From: Cytospora piceicola
Taxonomy: Eukaryota > Ascomycota > Sordariomycetes > Diaporthales > Cytosporaceae
DNA length: 64,000 nt
Direction: 5' to 3'
Assembly (NCBI GenBank): GCA_023375675.1
Contig: JALQBC010000002.1
Coordinates: 992,001 to 1,056,000, forward strand
The notes below the pieces were generated by a model. The model had not been told where the DNA came from, did not search any database, and saw only the letters and a list, made by a program, of their open reading frames with translations. Positions within the stretch are counted from its first letter, which is position 1. Each line of letters opens with the position of its first letter. Position numbers and translations under genes: made by a program. Of this stretch, positions 44,687 through 56,400 are shown in pieces.

Positions 44687-47554
44687 ATGTCTCGCAATCC
44701 CCAGAAACACATCGAGGCCGGCATCAAGCAGCTGGTAGGGCATATCATCCCCAAGGCAAACAGACAGGAGGACAGGGAATTCATACAAGAGACGGTCGAT
44801 GAGCATATAGATCTGGCACACGAGGTCCTGAACGAGTAAGATCCAACTGTGTACTTGCCCTTCTCCTCCTGGGCTCTGTTGACATTCTCCATGGGCAGTA
44901 ACCGTTCTGCTGCTATTTCCGCCGATGCGAACCAAGCCGCCGACCTTATAAAGAAGAAGCTCGTCCAGACCAACCCCAGCGCAGCACTCCGCTTTACACA
45001 CCTCTACACTCGCCTGTTGACACTTCCAGTCCTGCAACAAAAATGGGCTATCCTGTACCTCCTATACCAACTTGCGGACTCTCCAGACCCAGACGAACCT
45101 TTGCCTGTTGACGCTATCAAACATGTTGCTGAGAATCGGAAAGTAGAGGCACTACGTCGCAGTGACAACCCGTCATCTTCGAAACCATCAAGGCCTGCTA
45201 CAAGATCAGATGAAGGGCAGTTTAGGGAGGCTTTCCAGCCAGAGGGCCTCAGGAAGGTCCCCTCGGAAGAAGCGAGGAAAGGCCCCGAGGATGTCAATGC
45301 GAATAACAACCAGGACGAACCAAGTCATTTTAGAGACGTGACTCTGAAGTCCAAACTTCTAGCCGACCATCATGTTGAACTAGACCCGCCTGAGACCTCG
45401 CTATTGAGGGATCTGCCCTTCACTCTTCAAGGCCTTTCTTCTACGACCCTGCCCTTCTCCAAGGAGACAACGCTGAAGCTCCCAGCCACACTACCACCAC
45501 CTCTCATATCCTTACTCCATAGCCTAGCCGAACCATCACTACTCTACAAAGGTCTTATATCATGGGTCAAGACCCCGGCGGGTGGGCTTCTAGGGCAGAG
45601 CTTGCGGGCCGCGATCAACGGAGAGCTCAGGGCCTACTTGAACTTGGTCGCGACTCTGGAAGCTCAGATACGTCGGGCACTCTCCTCGTTGGATGAATCT
45701 GCCCCAAGGGGCGGAATAGGCACCGCTGGAGTGACCTTGAAACGCTGTGTGGTGTGGACTAGGGAGGCAACCATGGGACTACGGCTTTTGAGCTTAATCG
45801 CTGAAGAGTCAAAAAGCAAGAAGGGCGGACAACTTATTACCCTTATACATGGCTTCGCGACGTCGCATGGCGATCCCATCGTTGCTGCTTTCGCAGAGCG
45901 CCTACTGGGGTCAGTGACACGGCCGTTTTACGATATACTCCGACACTGGATCTACGACGGAGAGCTGCAGGACCCGTTCCAGGAGTTCTTTGTCAGGGAG
46001 CAAAATCCAAACGATGAGGCCCGCTTAGACCTCAAGACTCGTGGCCAGAGTAGTGTTTGGAATGATAAATATGAGGTCGAGAAGGGCATGATCCCAAGCA
46101 TAACGACAGACGACTTCGCACAGAAGGTATTTCTGATCGGCAAATCGCTCAATTTCATTAGGCATAGCTGCGGCGATGCGCAGTGGGTTGATGACTACTC
46201 CAAGTCGTCTTCCAAAGAGCTTCGTTACGGGGATACAGCAACCCTTGAGGCCTGGATCGATGAGGCATACAAGACGACAATGAAGCGCCTCATGGACTTG
46301 ATGACGAACAAGTTCCACCTATTCAAGCACTTGAAAGCACTCAAGAGCTACCTGCTCCTTGGTCAAGGCGATTTCATTGCTTTGCTGATGGAGTCCCTTG
46401 CAGCCAACCTCGACCGCCCGGCGGGAGCACAATACCGACACACCCTGACTGCGCAACTGGAACACGCAATACGTGGCTCCAATGCGCAGTTTGATTCTCC
46501 CGAAGTTCTACGGCGTCTCGACGCGCGCATGCTCCAGCTATCACATGGCGATATAGGCTGGGACTGCTTCACGTTAGAATACAAGGTCGACGCGCCTGTC
46601 GATGTGGTCGTGACCGACTTCGGCAACCGGCAGTACCTGAAAGTATTCAACTTCCTCTGGAAGATCAAACGTGTCGAGTTCGGCCTCTCGTCGACATGGC
46701 GGAGGTGCATGACGGGCGCCCGTGGCGTCCTCCAGAGCACCGACCCGGCCGTCCTCGAGGCGTGGCACTCGACGCGCGGCGTGCTGGCCGAGATGATCCA
46801 CTTCGTCGGCCAGCTGCAGTACTACATCCTGTTCGAGGTGATCGAGTCCAGCTGGGACGAGCTGCAGAAGGGCATCACCAAGGAGGACTGCACGCTCGAC
46901 GACCTCATCAAGGCGCACCACAAGTTCCTCAGCAACATCACCCACAAGGGCCTTCTGGGCGCGAAGCGGAAGCACTTCGTGGCCCCGGGCATGGCGGACG
47001 TTGAGGAGAGGAGCGACTACATGTCGCAGCTGAAGGGCATACTGGACAACATGCTGAGCTACCGCGACTCAGTCGACGGGCTGTACTCGTGGTCCGTGTC
47101 GGAGTTCACGCGGCGGCAGGAGGCGGACGTGAGGACGGCGGCCTCGTCCCGGGCACAACAGCATCAACAACAGCAACAGCAGCCGTTCCGGCCCCACCAC
47201 GCCAAGTCCGCCTCGGCCGCGACCAGCAACAGGGGGTCCTACCCCAACACGCCGCTGGTGGACACGCCCCCGGACGACCCGTTCGCCTCCATCGACCTCG
47301 TCGGGGTCGTGTCCGAGTTCCCGGCGCTGCAGGAGCGGCTGCGGCACATCGCGTCGAGCTTCCAGCGCAAGGTGTGCGTGCTCCTCGGGGACCTGGCGTA
47401 CCAGCCCGACGTGGACATGCGGTTCCTGGGCGTCGCCATGAACTTCAACGACGCGTACCAGCCCATGCGGTCCAAGAGGTCCAAGACCGTCTCCTCGGCG
47501 TCGGGGTCGCAGACGGTGAAGACGGATGTGGGAAACACGACCAAGACGCTGTGA
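44687..47554 (+). CDS. Gamma-tubulin complex component 3 (Spc98/Alp6/GCP3)
   Basis: Two exons, 44687-44835 and 44899-47554, with a 63-bp intron; 934 residues. Exon 1 encodes MSRNPQKHIEAGIKQLVGHI..., which places the conserved N-terminal helix before the splice. The GCP N-terminal (grip1) region starts with LLRDLPFTLQGLSSTTLPF and continues through LYKGLISWV. The C-terminal (grip2) half includes LKSYLLLGQGDFIALLMESL, KVFNFLWKIKRVEFGL and FVGQLQYYILFEVIESSWDEL, all typical of GCP2/GCP3. A Gln/His-rich tract (about 47150-47200) and Thr/Pro-rich linker interrupt the last third. It nucleates microtubules at the spindle pole body as part of the gamma-tubulin small complex. GCP3 rather than GCP2 is my judgement from the N-terminus. 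Confidence 0.92.
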
Positions 47555-48335
47555 GCGGGGTGGTGAATGGGAGAAGGGGGGGTGGGGTATAGGCTTGACA
47601 GATATAAGTGATGCGTGGATCGTTATCTAACGACGAAGGAAACGTTTCTTTGTAGACTCGTCCGGGGATACGTGATTACTGTCGGCGCGGCACATTGGCA
47701 TGTGTGTTGTACGCTCGGATTGATACCATTATGACAGGGAGAAATGCCAACAGCCAAGACGTATGATTTTTCCAATGGTCTTACCACCACTGGCGTGTGC
47801 GTTGACGACAAGCTTGGGATGCATTGATTACGTTCGAATTTTGTTCGGGTTACTCTGGCGGTGTACCGTACCTAAGGCTATACGTATAATGATTCTGGCT
47901 GGTACTTTGAAGCGATATGAATAATGATGGGAGCTTTACCCTGAGGGGCGTTTCTTTGTCTCCTCACTGGAGACCTTTCTGCCTACCTGGTACTTACAGA
48001 TGCCGGGACAGCCTTGCGTTTCCCTGCGACGTCAGATGTTCCCGTTCCTCTTTGTAATCTGCATTGAATTTTAATGGGCGGGCTCGGACGAGATTGCTTC
48101 ATTTTTAGCCTGTATGTCTTTATAGACTGTATCTGACAAGACGCCGTGTCTCTGCGGCGATGCCCTGAAGTAGACATTACCAATACCCGTAGCATGTTCC
48201 TAAGAGTTTTCTACTAGTCGTCGAGCCTCATCGTTCTCTCGCCATGCACAAGGAACACGGAATCACCCCAATTCCCAATATCCAATCTCCACAATGCACG
48301 CCAGTATGTGACCACCCCCACAGGCCGCCAGAGAC
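47555..48335. other. Intergenic region, convergent gene ends
   Basis: The 3' flanks of GCP3 (+) and the zinc-knuckle gene (-). ACCGTACCTAAGG at about 47865 resembles the recurring motif. No supportable gene. Confidence 0.45.
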
Positions 48336-50525
48336 TCAGTTCCTCCGGCCGCCGCGGCCCCCGCGCGCGCCACCTCTGCCCAGGCTGCTGAACCCCCCGC
48401 GCCCTCGGGCCTTGCCGCCACCGCGCGGCTGGCCCCCCTGCGGCGGCATGAACTCCTGCGGCCGCCAGCCGCCACCGCCCTGCTGCGCGGGCGGGGGCCC
48501 GGAGGGGAGCGGCGGCTGCTGGGCGTTCTTGCCGCCCCTGCCGCCCTTCTTCTTGCCCTTCTTGGAGGCGGGCGGGGCCGGGGGCGGGCCGCCGCCGCCC
48601 CGCTGCTGCTGCTGCTGGGGGCCCTTCTGCGGCGCAAAGGTGGGCTTGGGGGGCAGGGACGACGCCTGCTGGGGCTGTTGTCTCCTGCGCTGCCGGCCGC
48701 CTGCGGGGTCCTGCTGGGCACCGCCCTGGGGGGCGGACAGGCCGGCCAGCGCATCAAAGTTGATGTTCGATTTTATCGAGATCTGGCCTGGGCGCTTGGC
48801 TCCCGCGGCGGGTGCCCTGATGAAGCTTCCAGTGCCGTGCTCCTCGTCGCCACTGTCCTCAAAGATGATGTGTGACTGCGGCTTGATGCTGCGGCCTGGT
48901 ATAATGGGCGCCGAGAGGGTTGTAGCGGTGACTAGTGGCAGTATAGCCTTGTACGCAATGGCCTCCTCGGAGCTCGCGGGATCCAGGTACAGAGAAGCAG
49001 TCGCGAGGCTCCATGTCTCGCTGGGAGGCAGTCTGCGGTTGGACAGGCCGCAGTCTGACCCAAAGTGGCCTTCCGCGCCACAGCAGTAGCAAAAGATGGG
49101 CATTGACTTCACCTTCTTGGTGTGGCCTACCTGCGGTCGATATGTCTGCCAAATCTCGGTGCAGTCCTCCTCCAAGTGATCCTGGGCTTGGCAGAAGGCA
49201 CACTCGTAGAAGCCTTCGCCTGCAGCCATTGCGAGCTTCTCCTTGCAAGTGGATTTGGCGTGTCCAAGCTGTTTGCACTTTCCACATCTCTGGCGCGACG
49301 GACAGCGATAAGAAAAGTGGCCTTGCTGGCAAAACTTGCAAGTCGTCTCGGGACAGTCCGCCGTAGCGTGGCTGCACGAGGCACAAGTGAGACAGAGAAG
49401 TGCATCGTCCGGAAGACCTGGGTAGTAACGATGGCGCAGTTCGAGCTCATCCCCAGCCGACAGTTGCTTAGAACTGTAATTGGTATCTGCCGCCTCAACA
49501 TTCCTCTCTAGGTCAGGTAGCAACGCTTTGCCGTCACTCTTCTCAGCGGATTGCACTTCGTCCTCGCTCCCCTCTGCTGATTCGTCCACGTCGAGGTCAG
49601 CAGAAAGCGAGGAATCATTACTGCTATCTGAAGAAATGGAGATTGGGGCAGACGCCCGTTCCCTTGCTTGTCTGCTTGGCTGTATTCTCGTCGGATGCTC
49701 TGGTAAGGGGAGCATTCTTTTGGCGTTGATCTCAAAAATCTCCTGCTTGGCCCGCTCCTTGGCCGCTCTCTTCGCCCCCTTACCCAATGGCTTCCCCCCA
49801 TATGGTTTGATCCCCGGAACGAGGTCTGTGAGGCGCGTCTCCTTGAAGCGCTGCTTCATCTGCCTTTTGAGTGTCGAGGTTAGACCTGGGTTAAGCTTGG
49901 GAACGCACTTCAGGCGATGATTGAAGGCCTTCTTCAGCAGGCCGCCCCCTAAACCGACCTGATCAACGGTGGCCTGGTTGGCAGCCAGGAAGTCCGGGCA
50001 CCATTTCGCCAGCATAGAGTTGAGGACTTCCGGCCAGGTGTTACCCACGACGGAGTCTGCTTTGAACGCGGGCAATATCCAAGAGAAATCTTGATCAAAA
50101 AGGGATGGACCTGTCCTCTGTTCGTCCGCGCGGAAAGCGGCGGCCAGGCCGTCGCGTACCTCCGTATTCAGGCCGGAGGGACTGTCTAGGACAGGCTCTG
50201 GTTGTCGAGGAGGCTCAGTCGGCTGCGATGACTTTCCAAAAGAAGTGCGTAGCTTGTTGGTGATGCCACTGTTCCAAGTAGTGACAGCTTCAGGTGCATC
50301 TTCTTCTGGTATCTTGGAGCCTCCATCAGAATCGACTTCTCCTTCATCGACACCATCGGATACCTCTCCCTCAGATGCATTATCCTCATGCTCATGCACT
50401 GAGGAGTTCTTCCTTGCCCTCTTGCGAGGAGAAGCGGGCCCATCGCCTTCGGCTGGCCGTTTCATCTCTGTGCCAACAGCAGCCATATTCTGGGCTTCTG
50501 CCGTGGCTAGTCTTCTTGTAGACAA
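48336..50525 (-). CDS. Zinc-knuckle protein, Air1/Air2-like (TRAMP complex)
   Basis: A single-exon frame of 729 residues. The first 370 residues are charged and disordered, with a basic KRPAEG...PRKRARK patch. Five CCHC knuckles follow at about 380-500: CLTCASCSHATADC, CKFCQQGHFSYRC, CGKCKQLGHAKSTC, CAFCQAQDHLEEDC and CYCCGAEGHFGSDC. This array, with a long linker between knuckles 4 and 5, matches Air proteins, which deliver RNA to the Trf4/Mtr4 polyadenylation complex for nuclear exosome decay. The C-terminus is Gly/Arg/Gln/Pro-rich and ends in RGG repeats (GRGGFSSLGRGGARGGRGGRR), a probable RNA-binding and methylation tail. Yeast Air proteins are much shorter; filamentous fungal versions are commonly extended. 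Confidence 0.87.
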   Translation of the reverse strand: MSTRRLATAEAQNMAAVGTEMKRPAEGDGPASPRKRARKNSSVHEHEDNASEGEVSDGVDEGEVDSDGGSKIPEEDAPEAVTTWNSGITNKLRTSFGKSSQPTEPPRQPEPVLDSPSGLNTEVRDGLAAAFRADEQRTGPSLFDQDFSWILPAFKADSVVGNTWPEVLNSMLAKWCPDFLAANQATVDQVGLGGGLLKKAFNHRLKCVPKLNPGLTSTLKRQMKQRFKETRLTDLVPGIKPYGGKPLGKGAKRAAKERAKQEIFEINAKRMLPLPEHPTRIQPSRQARERASAPISISSDSSNDSSLSADLDVDESAEGSEDEVQSAEKSDGKALLPDLERNVEAADTNYSSKQLSAGDELELRHRYYPGLPDDALLCLTCASCSHATADCPETTCKFCQQGHFSYRCPSRQRCGKCKQLGHAKSTCKEKLAMAAGEGFYECAFCQAQDHLEEDCTEIWQTYRPQVGHTKKVKSMPIFCYCCGAEGHFGSDCGLSNRRLPPSETWSLATASLYLDPASSEEAIAYKAILPLVTATTLSAPIIPGRSIKPQSHIIFEDSGDEEHGTGSFIRAPAAGAKRPGQISIKSNINFDALAGLSAPQGGAQQDPAGGRQRRRQQPQQASSLPPKPTFAPQKGPQQQQQRGGGGPPPAPPASKKGKKKGGRGGKNAQQPPLPSGPPPAQQGGGGWRPQEFMPPQGGQPRGGGKARGRGGFSSLGRGGARGGRGGRRN

Positions 50526-50967
50526 TAAGATGGTGGTTGTGGATGATCAGTGAAACGTGGTCCACTCGGCCGATCTAATTATACCACGGGCCCTCGCTTC
50601 CGGAAATACGAGATTTAACGAGACGAAACGTCTTCAATAGATCATAGTCCACGGGGGAGCGAGATGATGAAAGTGAGGTCGAGAGAATGCTTCGAGAGAA
50701 TGCTGTCAGGACTCCTACTCGTGGCCGATTGCAAATTGACAGAACTATGGCCTGACCTCGAACGGTGGCTGAGCTCAAATTGGCGATGACTGTGCTGACA
50801 ATAGGGCGATAGATGAAATAAGTGACCTGAGCGCAAGAGCGACACGTGCGTGTTGGGCCTATTTAAAGAATACAAGCCGCGATGCCAAGAAGAAGTCACC
50901 AACACCACATGACACGACTTGGAAGTCCAGTCGCGTCTCACGATGGTGTATCGTAACGATTTAGTGA
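50526..50967. other. Promoter of the zinc-knuckle gene and Helitron flank
   Basis: Upstream region of the minus-strand zinc-knuckle gene with ordinary base composition. It ends abruptly at the Helitron boundary: base 50967 is an A directly followed by the element terminus CTAG. Confidence 0.5.
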
Positions 50968-51000
50968 CTAGGTTTTACTACCCCGCTACACGCGAGGTCT
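50968..51000 (-). repeat. Helitron 3' terminus: hairpin plus CTAG
   Basis: On the minus strand CCTCGC (50992-50997) pairs with GCGGGG (50981-50986) around a five-base loop GTGTA. The single T in the stem opposite G is what RIP would make of a C. Thirteen bases later the element ends in CTAG at 50968-50971. Confidence 0.75.
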
Positions 51001-51169
51001 GACTTTCTTCCTTCCACCACTAACTTAACCTTCCAACTAACTATATAAACGGGCCGCATTCCTACCATTTACGGCCCGTCTTTACCTAATTAAACCGCAG
51101 ATTTAATTAAATTAATACTAAAAAGTCTGTTTTTATTATTTCCGCATATAAAAATAACCAACGTAGCCT

Positions 51170-52690
51170 TCTAAAGCCTCTTAACAGGTAACGCTGCTAA
51201 ACCTATAGCCGACACGCCTTCCTTAAATATACCTACCGTTCCTACTACGACTTTCACACCCTTTATAAAGCCCGTAGCGCCTTTTTAGCCCGCGTAGGCT
51301 ATTTATACGCCCGAGACCGCGCCGACTTTATAGCCTACGTAGGCCGTTAATATACCCGAGACTACGCCGACTTTATAGCCTACGTAGGCCGTTAACACGC
51401 TTAAGACCGCGAACCTCTTTAAGCCCTTAACCTTTACCTAGCCTATAACAGCTATATAGCCTCGGTAGCCTACCTAGATCTTAAATACTATAGGCTGTGT
51501 TACTATTACGAAGCTTACTATAAAGCCTGTCGTTAAAAACTATAACCTTAACAGGGCTTTAGCTAAGGTTATATCGAAGGCTGTAGATAAGGTTATAGGC
51601 GACGTTACACTTATTAGTATAGAGTACGCTATATCGTACCTGCCGGAGAAGTTTATAAAGGCTATATAGTCGTTAATACTAATAGACGTAAATACCTCTT
51701 ATAACCGAACTACAGACTATAAAAATACTTATAGTAGTATAGGCAAAACGTAACTACGTTATACAGAATAATAAGACTGTTAATTAAAGTCGGTCTACTA
51801 ACCCGGAAGCCGTATTAATTTAAATCGTAGGTACTAAAGTCCGCCTGTATATCGTATATACAAACTATTAGAAGGCTATAGGCTTGTTTATAGGCTGCTA
51901 TAAAGTTCCGGGTATCGTCCGCGAGGCCTATAGTAACTACCACTATAACTTAAAGAGTACCTGTTATACGTTTTATAAAACCGCAGGCCCGAAAAAAAGA
52001 GGCCGGACCTATAACTTATCCGATAAGAAAGAGGTAAAAGATATAGTAAAGGAGGAAAAGGTAGTAAAGCCTACGGCCGCCACACCTATAAGTAAAAAAC
52101 GTCGTAACCGCGCTACAGCCTAAAAGTCTACAGAAAAGCCGTAAAAGGGTAAACGGGCTAAGCAGCCCCGTATAGCGTTAAATAAGATCGACGATAACAG
52201 CTCGTAAAGATCGGATAACGCCTCGTCCCTTATAAAGACTACTACACCTTAGTACACCGGCAGAGCTACTACGACTATAGCTATAGCTACGGCTACGGCT
52301 ACTACTACTACTAAAAACTACACTAGTTTTACACCCGACGGTATCTATACTACCCCTACGTTTAGTCTCGGTTTCTAGTAATACAACTTTACAACGTATA
52401 CCTCGCCCGGCTATAGTCAGTACTATACGCCCGGCTATATTAATACTACGACCCTTAACGCCTTTAACGTAACCGTCCTTACAGCTACAGCTAGATATAT
52501 AAGAACTAGAACAGCTACCGGAACCTCCTTTACAATCCCTATACTCCGTATATCTATAGCAAAGGGCCGTAAAACAGTTAGAGTGCTCTATAACTTTATA
52601 GCTGCCTTAAAGGCGTCCTTTAATAAACAGGATAAGTAAGGGTAGACCGTAACGTCTAAAATACTTTAATTACAGCCTTAAATTATATAA
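51170..52690 (+). pseudogene. Second decayed frame inside the Helitron, opposite strand
   Basis: On the plus strand a frame can be followed from about 51180 to 51750 whose stops are almost all TAG/TAA of the Gln or Trp origin that RIP produces. It encodes a Pro/Thr-rich N-terminus with a repeated PETAPTL-PT-AVN unit (two adjacent copies at about 51310-51400) and then ISYLPEKFIKAI. After a phase change near 51780-51840, where a CTACTAAC branch-like site hints at an intron, an open stretch of 79 codons (51884-52123) follows. It contains VPGIVREAYSN and a basic KKRGRTYNLSDKKEVKD segment, then a long Thr/Tyr-rich tail to about 52690. I do not recognise the protein. It may be an accessory Helitron gene or captured host sequence. 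Confidence 0.45.
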
Positions 52691-53499
52691 AGTAAAGAGG
52701 AAACCGGTCTGTAATAAGTATATAAGCCGAAAATAAGATAAGGTAAGCTAAAAAGTTTATATAATTTCGCTCTGCTATAACCTGCAATCGTAAAAATCTT
52801 AACCCGTAACAGAGATTACTACGTAATAGGTATAGACTTTTACAGCCGGGAGAAAAGGAAATTCTATACGTTAACCCGTATAATAACTATACTTCTATTA
52901 TATATCACATCTTATAGTCCCTATAGCTCTCCTAAACCTATAACACGGTATTATTACATATATAAACTCTAACTTTAACGACGATTATATTACGTTTATA
53001 AACGAAATAGAGAAGGCCGTAACAGGATAATAACGGCGTAATAGCCCCCCAGCAGACGTTTAAAGACCGTCTATTATTCTTAAGTATATCCTGTTTAAGT
53101 ATATTAATCTATAGAACCCGGAAATTAGTATACTTTATAACTTAGCCTAAAAGGTAAAAGATTTATATACCGTAACCGCTTTTATTTTCTATACTAATAG
53201 GCCGGCAGGCTAAAGAAAACCTAGTTATCCGTAACTCTAAAGTAAATAAGTTTAACAAACGGTAAAAAGAAGAGTATATATAGGTAGCCGTTTTTATTTA
53301 TATAGCTATAGGACCGCGAAAGAAAAGTAAAACATACTAATACTATAAAGACAGAAATAAGATATTTCACGGCTATACATCTACGTAGTAGTAGGCCGGG
53401 GGCGCGTATATAAACTGCTTTTTTAAGTATAAAGAAGACTACTATATATACTACTAGCCGGTAGCAGAATAAAAGTTTTATTATATACCTATAAATTAT

Positions 53500-56400
53500 T
53501 TATAAAAAGTCCCTTATAACTAATACTTTTAGGTAAACTACGTTTATTATATAAGAAGTATCGACTAAGCGCAGAATATATAAACTGCGAACATCCGTAA
53601 TATAAGACATTACTATATAGAACTAGCCGTAAAAGAACACCGGCTGCCGTAAGTCTATACCTATATATATAAACGACTAGCTTTATAACTTATTAATCGT
53701 TATCGTAAAGTAAAGCCGGACCGGAAACTACATACGAAAGATAATAAAAGCGAAGTCTTTTAGCGAAGTTATTAGTTTAATATAAGGAATATACTAAGTC
53801 TCGCCTATAAAGTTACCCGTAAAGATATAAACCTTTAAGCAGTTCCTCTTTATCTATAAAATAACTATATAAGTACCGTTACACAAACCCTGCTATACAT
53901 TAAGGTTCTGTATAAGAATTACAGGAACCTTAAACTTTAGATCTAGGTAGGCAGGTAGAATAGAAGGAAACTCTACAAATTATAAAAACTCCGGCGAGAG
54001 GCTAGCTATAAAGACATCCTTAAGGCCGTCTATAACCTCCGTAACAGCTAGGCAGGCCGTAGTATCGCCGGGAAAGCGGCGGAAGGTAGTATAATTTAGC
54101 TTTATAACAACAGTATTTATCCCGGATAGTATATAGCGGTCCGTAAACACACCTAGGTTAAAAAGGGCTTATATTAGCAGCTAGTTTAAGTATACCGCTT
54201 AAAAGAAGTCTATAATATCGGAATATAAAGAGATTATAAGGTATAACTCGATTAACCTATATAGTTCTAGCTTATATAGTATATCCTACAACTACTAGAT
54301 AAAGCTACGGTTCTCTTTATTAACCCCTTAAACCTATATATTCTTTATAAAGCGCCGAACCTATATATTAAGCTAGATATACAACTATAACAGAAATACC
54401 TGTACAATCTATACACGTACTCCCTTCCGTATAACCGGGAGAATCTAAGTAAAATTACCGCTAAAAGCTATAAGGATCCCGCTAAACAACTTATCGCTAT
54501 ATACGATATCCCGTAACGTACGGTTTATAGCCTTAAAGCAGTACTTATACTATATAAAAACCTCGTCTTAGATAATAAAAGACGTAGCCCGTAATAGATC
54601 TATAAGCTTAAAGTTCTTTTTAACACTATACGTAAACGCTTAGTAAATCGATATAAGGATCCGGAAGCAGGAGTAGGCTATATAGCCGCCCGGGAGAAGT
54701 AGTACTACAATACTAGAAGAGGCTATACAAAGAATAACCCGTCCGTAAGCCTGTATATACGCCGTAAAAGCCTTATAAAGAAAAGTCTTCTCTATCCCCC
54801 CCGGGCTTTAAATAAAGAAGTATACGTCCTCGGGTATAGTTTCTACCGTAGTAATAATCTCTTAAAAAACAAACAACTACTATTTATTAAACCGGCCGTA
54901 AACGTTATTATAAAACAGCTGTTAATCCTTCGTATTATAGTCCAGCTTAACCTCTAGCTATAGGTTTAACTATACCGATTCCCAGCTATATTACAGCTTA
55001 AGAAGACCGAAATCCTTAAGGTTCTTCTTATACTCGCAGAGCTATTACTAAAGGAAAAAGAGGCTGTAATTAAAATACGGCTCCTAAAGGCTAGGTAGGA
55101 TATTAGTATAGCTACGGAAACGGTATAGCAGATTATCGCAGATCGAAGCCGTAAACGTATTCTATAACCCGGTATAGTTTAAAACGTTTCCGTAAAAAAG
55201 TATAATAATAAAGAGACGCCGTAACATAAAGCCGGTCTACTAAGCCGCAGCCTCTTTAAAGTAAGCAGTTTAGCGACCGTCGTAGTCTAACAGGCCCGTA
55301 GTAAGGTAAGCAGCCTTATAAGTAGGATAAACAACGTTATTAATAGTTCGTATATACTTAAACGACTACAGGCCGTAAATATTACAGAAAAGGAGCTATA
55401 AAAAGTACGGCTCGCTAGTAATAGGTAGTATATAGTATATACGGCTAACCGTAATACCGCGCTACCGAGGCTACTACTGCTTTTACTGTTATTTCCAGAC
55501 GTAAGAATAAGAAAAGTCGATATATAAAAGCCCTCGCCTGTCTGTATTATCCCTGTTATAGTTAAAGAACGCTATTAACTAAAACCTACTACGGTCTATA
55601 ATACCTGTAACCTTCTATGAAAAAGTATTATTTCGGAAGTATATAGGCTGTTAACCCTTTAAGTAAACCGGTAAACGTATTATAAGTAAGAACTCCTTAT
55701 AGACAAGGTATTTAAACAAATACACAATCGCCTTTATAAAGCTTACGTACCGGCTTTACAGGTATATAGTAATCTTATTAGGAGTACGGCTGTTCCGTAA
55801 TATAACCGTAGCCTTATCTATGCCCTTATATATATACTTATAAATATACTTTATAGCCTTTACGGTTACATAGATCTTTATATTAATATATACTTAGTAT
55901 TTACAGCAAAGGTACAGGCTATACGGTATAACCTAGCAGTTATCTAGCTAAACCTCTTAATTGTTTACCTTTTTCTTTATAGTCTAACTATTATTACAGC
56001 GTTTATAAAATAAGTATCTATCTTCCGGTATTAACGTTTCGTCTATAAAGTCCTTCGGAAAGTTCTTACGATAAACAACCGGGGCTACAGTCTTAAAAGG
56101 TCGTATATAAAGGCTTTACAGGTTTACTATACTGTATAAACTATATATTATAGAACTTTCTATAATACCCTATAACACGTTATCTAGATTCTCTTTCGAG
56201 GTAAGGAGTTCCGTACGAATTATACAGTCGATATTTACAGGAAGCTTATAGAGATCTACGGCCTCGTAAGTAAGAAATAGCAGGATATACTTATAAGGCA
56301 GGCCCTGTTTTTAAAACTCGATAGTTTAAACTACGCCTGTAAAGTCTCTAAACAGCCTATCCCGTAGTTCCTTTAAAAGAGCGTTATACTTAAGCTAAAA

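Noticed and set aside
54400..54860. Apparent plus-strand coding frame within the Helitron
   Set aside because: TpA-rich sequence is open on both strands once RIP-type stops are allowed. The minus strand gives Walker A and Walker B blocks of the helicase, so the plus reading is a shadow.
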